DNA from: a bacterium
GTDB lineage: Bacteria; KSB1; UBA2214
Reading direction: 5' to 3'
Length of the DNA: 13,989 nt
NCBI GenBank assembly: GCA_029560815.1
Contig: JAKQKF010000112.1
Location: 1 to 13,989, forward strand
Part shown: piece after piece, positions 9,701 through 13,989 of the stretch
How the letters are laid out: every line of letters begins with the position of its first letter
How positions within the stretch are numbered: position 1 is the first letter of the stretch
Position numbers and translations under genes: made by a program
The notes under the pieces: model-generated
What the model saw: the letters and a program-made list of their open reading frames with translations, nothing else
Told to the model about the DNA's origin: nothing
Databases searched by the model: none

Positions 9701-10724
9701 CGAGAGCGCCGAGACCAATCTGCCCGAAAAGGCCGGTGAGGCCGACTTGCCGGAGCCGGCGCTTTTGCTGCGCGACGGCGATGATATCACCAGCGACGAT
9801 CTGGATTTTGCCGATATGCTTGAAACCGGCGCCGGCCTTGAGGATCCTTTCGCCGTCCGCGAGGAGAGCAGGAAATTCCCGGCCGCGCCGATGGAAGAGG
9901 CGGTCGTCGTCCCGGAAGGTGAGGAGGACGGGGAAAAGTACCCCTCCCTGACGGAGGATACGGATCCGGCGCTCAGGGATATATTCGAGGAATTTCTCGA
10001 GATCGATGAAGAGGCCGGCCTGATTTCCGAAAGCGGTGAGCTGGAGAACGAGATCATCGAGCAGATTTTGCAGAATGAGATCGCCTCCCGGATGAACTGG
10101 CAGGTAGAGGAGACCGAGGGCGGCGAGGCCGACAAGAGCGGGCAGTGGCGGCTGGAGGAGGCGGCCGGAACGGCCGGAAGCGCTGAAGAGCAGGATCGCC
10201 ATCGCCTCTCTTTCGATGAGCTGATCGACCTGTTGAACGCCGAGAAAAGCGGCGGAAAGGCCTGGCCGGAACCGGGCATGGAAGCGTCCGGGCAGGAGGC
10301 GGCGGCAGCAGGGGACGGGAGCGAAGCGCCTCCTCTTCCGACAGATAATCCAGACCGCGATCGTGCCTACGCAAACGCTCTCAGCCGTTTTCTCAATGAA
10401 GAGTACAGGCAGGCGATCGATATCTGCTCGGATATTCTGGCGCGGGACGGCGATGATACGCAGGTGCGCGTGCTGCTCGGGCAATCTTATTTCCGCGCCA
10501 ACGCGTTTCGGGAGTCGGCAAGGGAATTCCAGCGTATTCTCAAGATCGACCCGCGCAACAAGGAAGCGCATGAGAAGCTGGGGGTTATATACGCCAACCA
10601 GGGGGCATTTCCACGGGCTATTGCGCACTGGGAGTATCTGCTGCAGCTCGCACCGGAACGCCGCGATATTTTTGAGAGTATCCAGCGCGCCAAACAGTTC
10701 ATCAATCAGACCGAGTCATCCTGA
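6783..10724 (+). CDS. Membrane sensor with fused RsbW-like kinase, PP2C (SpoIIE/RsbU) phosphatase, transposase-type HTH and TPRs
   Basis: Domain order in 1313 residues. About 10-140: HATPase of the anti-sigma kinase (RsbW) type, with N-box 'DEAATN' (E49, N53), G1 'DQGKYFDP' (D83, G85) and G2 'GGLGIFI' (108-114). TM1 about 159-180; extracytoplasmic region about 182-342, weakly Cache/PAS-like ('YILASTEGKLIF', 'ITSPVLDDSGK'); TM2 about 343-366; HAMP to about 420. About 425-665: PP2C phosphatase with 'GGDYYD' (D461, D464), 'DVSGKGVPG' (D479), 'SAGHNP', 'YTDGITEAMN' (D605) and 'SDDITL' (D657/D658), so the catalytic residues look intact. About 674-805: two helical segments like the N-terminal HTHs of IS3/IS481 transposases ('GIKEACESEGLSSYSYY', then 734 onward). 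About 806-1190: acidic, Pro/Ala-rich linker. About 1191-1313: TPRs. Both enzymes would face the cytoplasm. The likely substrate is the STAS protein encoded next. Kinase and phosphatase in one chain could set its phosphorylation state directly; this is inferred. Confidence 0.9.
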   Translation: MFQNIQKEQLKVLARFEFLGELRDFVTKVGHRHGFSERVINAFKLSIDEAATNIIKHAYRDWEGSITIRAIVKKNSLTIVLVDQGKYFDPRQVSDPDLQRYVDIGKKGGLGIFIMRRLLDEIDYRKTEEGNELWMVKYRDVARKHRLTVPSLSMTLKARYWLISTSVFTLFLISVFVYNFFHSEEAITTDFLARGRTALSVMTSDISTNLQQQLPEGTRQSLVDGTNLPDDIEILAHTLPPLNTLQNSEYRDILYQALIADNNQYILASTEGKLIFTRFNRPQEAVRVESDVLRYTFPSGVEVLEITSPVLDDSGKTLCTAHFFIDHAAISREISSEHWSNARLMGLIWLIGAAGLFLLIILVMNPFRRLSEWVKQLGQPGATDEMDIDTTTEIGEIAQAFSDITLKLRESQVNMAEQERLQKEMQVAQEIQQTLLPSEFPEIEGYGISSYYAAAKEVGGDYYDFVEVDKDTLGIVVADVSGKGVPGSLVMTMIRTALRTEARGIKDAAEVLARVNEFVVSDMKKGMFVTLFYVIIDSKKRRINYASAGHNPMILYRGARNKSYYLNPHGFPIGISLPDKNLFRNTIESDTLSLNEGDILLIYTDGITEAMNRRRQLFGEERFLNVIRDNGLLPAQDFVDKLHEEILSFTEGTPQSDDITLVAIKEKSSAEKIELERAKRVYRLLQKGAGIKEACESEGLSSYSYYSKYKEIFEQGNIEELVSVETESIEAKHLSIEEKTRLYDVIMRFPEYGAKKIHEELLTERYGFMELNSAKIYEELVRAKLNTRELREAFVHRGGKKRRPKPPGTPMLTLDGRVIIQKGGLTDVEPDYEEAEVTGPARKGRQTAEPPKPALAGRQKVALPAQPVTSHFQGRDVLSYQIEELLNAPVEDLFDKRLGGQVLEEEPADEEFPEDVKLAPVEVKAPAEPDLSMEELGFEYVASEPPDGVHEDDALLELPPEIVPLEAIAAAEAESAETNLPEKAGEADLPEPALLLRDGDDITSDDLDFADMLETGAGLEDPFAVREESRKFPAAPMEEAVVVPEGEEDGEKYPSLTEDTDPALRDIFEEFLEIDEEAGLISESGELENEIIEQILQNEIASRMNWQVEETEGGEADKSGQWRLEEAAGTAGSAEEQDRHRLSFDELIDLLNAEKSGGKAWPEPGMEASGQEAAAAGDGSEAPPLPTDNPDRDRAYANALSRFLNEEYRQAIDICSDILARDGDDTQVRVLLGQSYFRANAFRESAREFQRILKIDPRNKEAHEKLGVIYANQGAFPRAIAHWEYLLQLAPERRDIFESIQRAKQFINQTESS

Positions 10725-10725
10725 C

Positions 10726-10756
10726 CCGGCGGAACAGCCGCCGCCCGGATATTTTT
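10726..10756 (+). terminator. Probable intrinsic terminator after the kinase/phosphatase gene
   Basis: Just after the TGA (10722-10724), CGGCGG (10727-10732) pairs perfectly with CCGCCG (10738-10743) around the loop AACAG. An alternative pairing uses CCGG at 10726-10729 with CCGG at 10745-10748. Five T residues follow at 10752-10756. The gap between stem and T-run is 8 nt in the first fold and 3 nt in the alternative, so strength is uncertain. It ends directly before the -35 box of the next gene, which fits separate transcription units. Confidence 0.5.
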
Positions 10757-10757
10757 G

Positions 10758-10788
10758 TTGACTATTAGAGGCATAAAGGCTATATTTG
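10758..10788 (+). promoter_or_regulatory. Promoter of the STAS gene
   Basis: TTGACT (10758-10763) is separated by exactly 17 nt from TATATT (10781-10786), a near-consensus sigma-70 promoter. The same bases read TATATTTG (10781-10788), matching the Bacteroidota -7 element TAnnTTTG, with TTG 20 nt upstream. Transcription would start near 10793, giving a leader of about 120 nt before the ATG at 10912. A stretch rich in A and T in an otherwise GC-rich region supports the call. Confidence 0.7.
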
Positions 10789-10803
10789 TTAGCTGCAAGA
10801 ACT

Positions 10804-10813
10804 CGTCCGGACG
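10804..10813. promoter_or_regulatory. Perfect 10-bp palindrome just downstream of the STAS promoter
   Basis: CGTCCGGACG equals its own reverse complement and lies roughly +12 to +21 from the predicted transcription start. It could be an operator half-site pair for a dimeric regulator or part of a leader hairpin. A 10-bp palindrome can arise by chance in GC-rich DNA, so the assignment is tentative. Confidence 0.3.
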
Positions 10814-10911
10814 GGGTATCTGGTGGAAAGACATGCTTTCGACTCAACATTGCGGTGACAGTCTGACGCCCAGCTCCTGCAATCGCAAAATAATCTTGAT
10901 GGAGATTCAAA

Positions 10912-11574
10912 ATGGAAGGCATCCAATTGTCAGTGGAGAAGACGGGTACCAAGAATAGTGTATCGATCATCAAGGTTGGCGGATATATTGACACCACCAC
11001 ATCCTCGGAGCTGGAGCACGCCCTGAGTACGCTTCTCAAGGCCGGATCATACAATATCATCATCGACCTGGGCAACGTCGATTATGTCAGCAGTGCGGGC
11101 TGGGGCATTTTCATCAGCGAGATCAAAGGCATCCGTGAAAAGGGCGGTGATCTCAAACTGGTGCGCATGATCCCTGAAGTATACGAAGTCTTTGAGCTGC
11201 TGGAGTTCCACTACATTCTCAAGGCGTGTGACACTATTGAAGAGGCCATAAAAGATTTCGAGCGCACGCTGGGTCCCGTCAGCGAGGGGGGCACGGTCGC
11301 CGAAGTCGATATGGCGACTGCGCCCGGCCGGAGCAGCAGTGAACGGCGTGACCCCGCACCGAAGCCGGAGAGCGGCAAAGCGGATAACCTGGAAGACAAG
11401 ATCCGCAAAATCATTGCGCTGAATCCCGAGATCGGTACCATCCAGCTGATCAGGACGCTGAATTCGCCGGAACATGGCAATATCCGTCTCGGCTGGTTCG
11501 CGATGCGGAAACTCTTGAAAAAAAGCGGTCTGGACAGCAAAAAAGGTCGGGCCCTTCTCAGCTCCGGACGCTAA
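10912..11574 (+). CDS. STAS anti-sigma factor antagonist with C-terminal winged-helix-like module
   Basis: The start ATG 10912 has GGAG at 10901-10904 with 7-nt spacing and lies about 120 nt below a strong promoter. Residues about 1-115 form a STAS domain: 'VSIIKVGGYIDTTTSSEL', strand 'NIIIDLGNVDYV', then 'SSAGWGIF' (S60, S61), and a final helix 'TIEEAIKDF'. This is the SpoIIAA/RsbV family, in which an RsbW-type kinase phosphorylates a serine in this loop and a PP2C enzyme removes it. The adjacent upstream gene supplies both activities. The loop reads S-S-A-G instead of D-S-S/T-G, a variant common in other STAS subfamilies; which serine is used cannot be told. After a Pro/Ser/Glu linker (about 118-158), residues 160-220 form a basic helical module resembling part of the phosphatase's HTH region. 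Typical antagonists are about 110 residues, so this is nearly twice the usual length. The partner pairing is inferred from domains and adjacency. Confidence 0.88.
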   Translation: MEGIQLSVEKTGTKNSVSIIKVGGYIDTTTSSELEHALSTLLKAGSYNIIIDLGNVDYVSSAGWGIFISEIKGIREKGGDLKLVRMIPEVYEVFELLEFHYILKACDTIEEAIKDFERTLGPVSEGGTVAEVDMATAPGRSSSERRDPAPKPESGKADNLEDKIRKIIALNPEIGTIQLIRTLNSPEHGNIRLGWFAMRKLLKKSGLDSKKGRALLSSGR

Positions 11575-12669
<1,095 letters not shown>

Positions 12670-12690
12670 CGCCTTCCTTCCGGAGGTGCT

Positions 12691-13782
12691 ATGGAATCTG
12701 CAACTCCCGAATTGTTAAGTTTATGGAATACACCCGGGATCGGACCGCAAAGGCTGCGCAGCCTGATGGAGCGGTTCGGCAGTGGACGTGCGGTCTATGC
12801 CGCTTCGGTCCGGCAGTTGTGCGAGGTTGAGGGTATTGACCAGGCGACGGCCGCGAAGATCAAGTCCCATCCCGACCTGGAGGGCGCAGCGCGGCAGCTC
12901 AGCCGGGCGCGAGAGGAGGGTGTGACCATTCTGACGCTCTGGGACGAGGCTTATCCGGCGATGCTCCGTCCCCTCTACGATTTGCCGGTGATCCTCTTCG
13001 TCAAGGGCGGGCTGGAAGTGCTCTCCGCCAAAGCGGTGGCGGTGGTTGGCACGCGGGCCCCCAGCGAGTATGGTCAGATTGTCGCCAGGAGGCTGACGCG
13101 CGAGCTGGTCCAGCGCGGACTGGTGATTGTCAGTGGTCTGGCCCGCGGCATCGACACCATCGCGCACAGCGAGGCGATCGCGCAAGGCGGGCTGACCATA
13201 GCGGTGCTCGGTTCGGGGCTGGATCAGATCTACCCCGGCGAAAACCGCCGCTTGGCAAGGATGGTCACGGAGCACGGCGCCCTGCTTTCGGAGTATGTGC
13301 TCGGGACCCAGCCGGACGCCCCCCATTTTCCCCGCCGTAACCGGATTATCGCCGGACTTGCCGCGGCCACGCTGGTGATTGAGGCCGGTGAGGGGAGCGG
13401 AGCCTTGATTACCGCGTATGACGCTCTGGAATATAACCGTGAGGTGATGGCGGTGCCGGGCAATATCACCAATCCCCGGGCGTGGGGGTGTAACCATCTC
13501 ATCCAGCAGGGCGCCAAGCTCGTGCAGGGGGTGGAGGATGTCCTCGTGGAGATTGGTATGGCAGATGAGCGGCCGCCAAGTCAGCAGCTCGACCTGCCGG
13601 GGATGGGGCTTACCGCCGACGAAGAGCAGCTGCTGGGGGTGCTCAGCCAGGAGGCTCAACATGTTGATCAAATCGCCCTGGCGCTGGGCAAACCGGTGTT
13701 CACCATCCTTTCGCAGCTCCTGCAGCTGGAACTGAAAAATCTGGTCACCCAGCTGCCGGGCAAGAAATTTGTGCGCGCCTGA
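12691..13782 (+). CDS. dprA: DNA processing protein DprA
   Basis: DprA binds incoming single-stranded DNA during natural transformation and loads RecA; many non-competent bacteria also carry it. The N-terminal ~65 residues look like a SAM/HhH region ('TPGIGPQRLRSLMERFG', 'VEGIDQATAAKI'). The Rossmann-like core shows VGTR (119-122), SGLARGID (148-155), GSGLDQIYP (174-182), PRRNRIIAGL (214-223), GSGALITA (about 235-242) and 'PGNITNPRAWGCN' (256-268). A C-terminal winged helix covers about 305-360 (DprA_WH type), so all three family modules are present at 363 residues. GGAGGTG at 12682-12688 is a clear ribosome-binding site for ATG 12691. It sits 21 nt after obg. No other competence gene is in the window. 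Confidence 0.96.
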   Translation: MESATPELLSLWNTPGIGPQRLRSLMERFGSGRAVYAASVRQLCEVEGIDQATAAKIKSHPDLEGAARQLSRAREEGVTILTLWDEAYPAMLRPLYDLPVILFVKGGLEVLSAKAVAVVGTRAPSEYGQIVARRLTRELVQRGLVIVSGLARGIDTIAHSEAIAQGGLTIAVLGSGLDQIYPGENRRLARMVTEHGALLSEYVLGTQPDAPHFPRRNRIIAGLAAATLVIEAGEGSGALITAYDALEYNREVMAVPGNITNPRAWGCNHLIQQGAKLVQGVEDVLVEIGMADERPPSQQLDLPGMGLTADEEQLLGVLSQEAQHVDQIALALGKPVFTILSQLLQLELKNLVTQLPGKKFVRA

Positions 13783-13814
13783 GAGGTGAGTAACGGGCCG
13801 GATGCAAATAATGT

Positions 13815-13843
13815 TTGACTATCTTTATAATAATTTGTAAATT
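13815..13843 (+). promoter_or_regulatory. Likely promoter of the tRNA-Ser gene
   Basis: TTGACT (13815-13820) and TAAATT (13838-13843) are 17 nt apart in an AT-rich island between dprA and the tRNA. Transcription would begin near 13850, only a few bases before the mature tRNA 5' end. TATAAT at 13826-13831 is a better -10 match but is only 5 nt from this -35 box and has no other good partner. Confidence 0.5.
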
Positions 13844-13854
13844 GACAACTGCCG

Positions 13855-13938
13855 GGAGGGATAGACCTAACAGGCAAGGCAGCGGTCTTGAAAACCGCCG
13901 GGCGCAAGCCCTTGGGGGTTCGAATCCCCCTCCCTCCG
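13855..13938 (+). tRNA. tRNA-Ser (anticodon UGA)
   Basis: Acceptor GGAGGGA (13855-13861) pairs with TCCCTCC (13931-13937), and G13938 is the discriminator. The anticodon stem GCGGT/ACCGC (13882-13886/13894-13898) closes the loop CTTGAAA with anticodon TGA at 13889-13891, reading UCA and related serine codons. A class II variable arm GGGC-GCAA-GCCC (13900-13911) is the serine hallmark. The T arm GGGGG-TTCGAAT-CCCCC is perfect (13914-13930). CCA is not encoded, since CTT follows. The D stem seems to contain an extra A at 13865: G64-C80, C66-G79 and C67-G78 (plus 13800) pair only if that A is bulged. Confidence 0.93.
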
Positions 13939-13974
13939 CTTCATGAGGTCGATTCCCGGCGAAGACATATTTTC

Positions 13975-13989
13975 GGAGAGGTGCCGGAG
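13975..13989 (+). tRNA. 5' end of a second tRNA, probably tRNA-Ser (cut by window edge)
   Basis: The last 15 nt read GGAGAGGTGCCGGAG. This matches the acceptor 5' strand, T8, G9 and D-stem start typical of bacterial tRNA-Ser; for example, the E. coli CGA isoacceptor begins almost identically. The 36-nt spacer after the first tRNA suggests one tRNA transcript. The anticodon lies outside the window. Confidence 0.7.

Noticed and set aside
7704..10628. 974-codon open frame on the - strand opposite the kinase/phosphatase gene
   Set aside because: The + strand has clear HATPase, PP2C and TPR motifs over the same bases. The antisense product shows no recognisable domain and is a typical GC-rich shadow.
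10755..10958. Small + strand open frame in the STAS leader
   Set aside because: It starts inside the -35 region of the promoter, overlaps the STAS start out of frame and resembles no known protein.
13842..13847. TTGACA box before the tRNA
   Set aside because: It is a perfect -35 hexamer, but a -10 box at proper spacing would fall inside the tRNA gene. The TTGACT at 13815 fits better.
13855..13938. Selenocysteine tRNA
   Set aside because: The anticodon is TGA (reads UCA), not TCA, and the acceptor and D arm have ordinary serine-tRNA proportions.

Overview
The window is a dense, GC-rich bacterial stretch with every gene on the + strand. Three features point to a member of the FCB (Fibrobacteres-Chlorobi-Bacteroidetes) superphylum, perhaps a KSB1- or Calditrichota-like lineage. 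These are a giant secreted protein ending in a 'YPNPF' FlgD-type/T9SS-like C-terminal domain, a PorV/PorQ-family barrel, and a promoter whose -10 region also reads as the Bacteroidota TAnnTTTG element. The lineage is an inference; no marker gene is decisive.

Layout. (1) 2-4693: 3' part of a very large secreted protein of about ten Ig-like/CARDB-like repeats plus a C-terminal FlgD-type Ig domain. (2) 4706-6703: PorV/PorQ-like outer-membrane barrel fused to a coiled coil and TPRs, almost abutting gene 1. (3) 6783-10724: a 1313-residue membrane signalling protein combining an RsbW-like serine kinase (HATPase), an extracytoplasmic sensor, HAMP, a SpoIIE/RsbU-type PP2C phosphatase, a transposase-type helix-turn-helix region without a transposase catalytic domain, a long acidic linker and TPRs. 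A likely terminator follows. (4) A well-formed promoter (10758-10788) then drives a STAS anti-anti-sigma protein (10912-11574), whose C-terminus carries a module resembling the one inside the phosphatase. (5) 11677-13782: obg and dprA, housekeeping genes 21 nt apart. (6) 13855-13938: tRNA-Ser(UGA) with its own promoter, then the first 15 nt of a second tRNA-Ser at the window edge.

How the parts may work together. The HATPase/PP2C/STAS set forms a partner-switching circuit: the kinase domain would phosphorylate the STAS serine and the PP2C domain would reverse this in response to an extracytoplasmic signal. Unusually, kinase and phosphatase lie in one polypeptide, and that polypeptide and the STAS protein appear to share a winged-helix-like module of IS3/IS481-transposase type. 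No sigma factor is present, so the output is unknown. This two-protein module is the best candidate here for an undescribed system. The Ig-repeat protein and PorV-TPR protein look like a surface cargo/outer-membrane partner pair.
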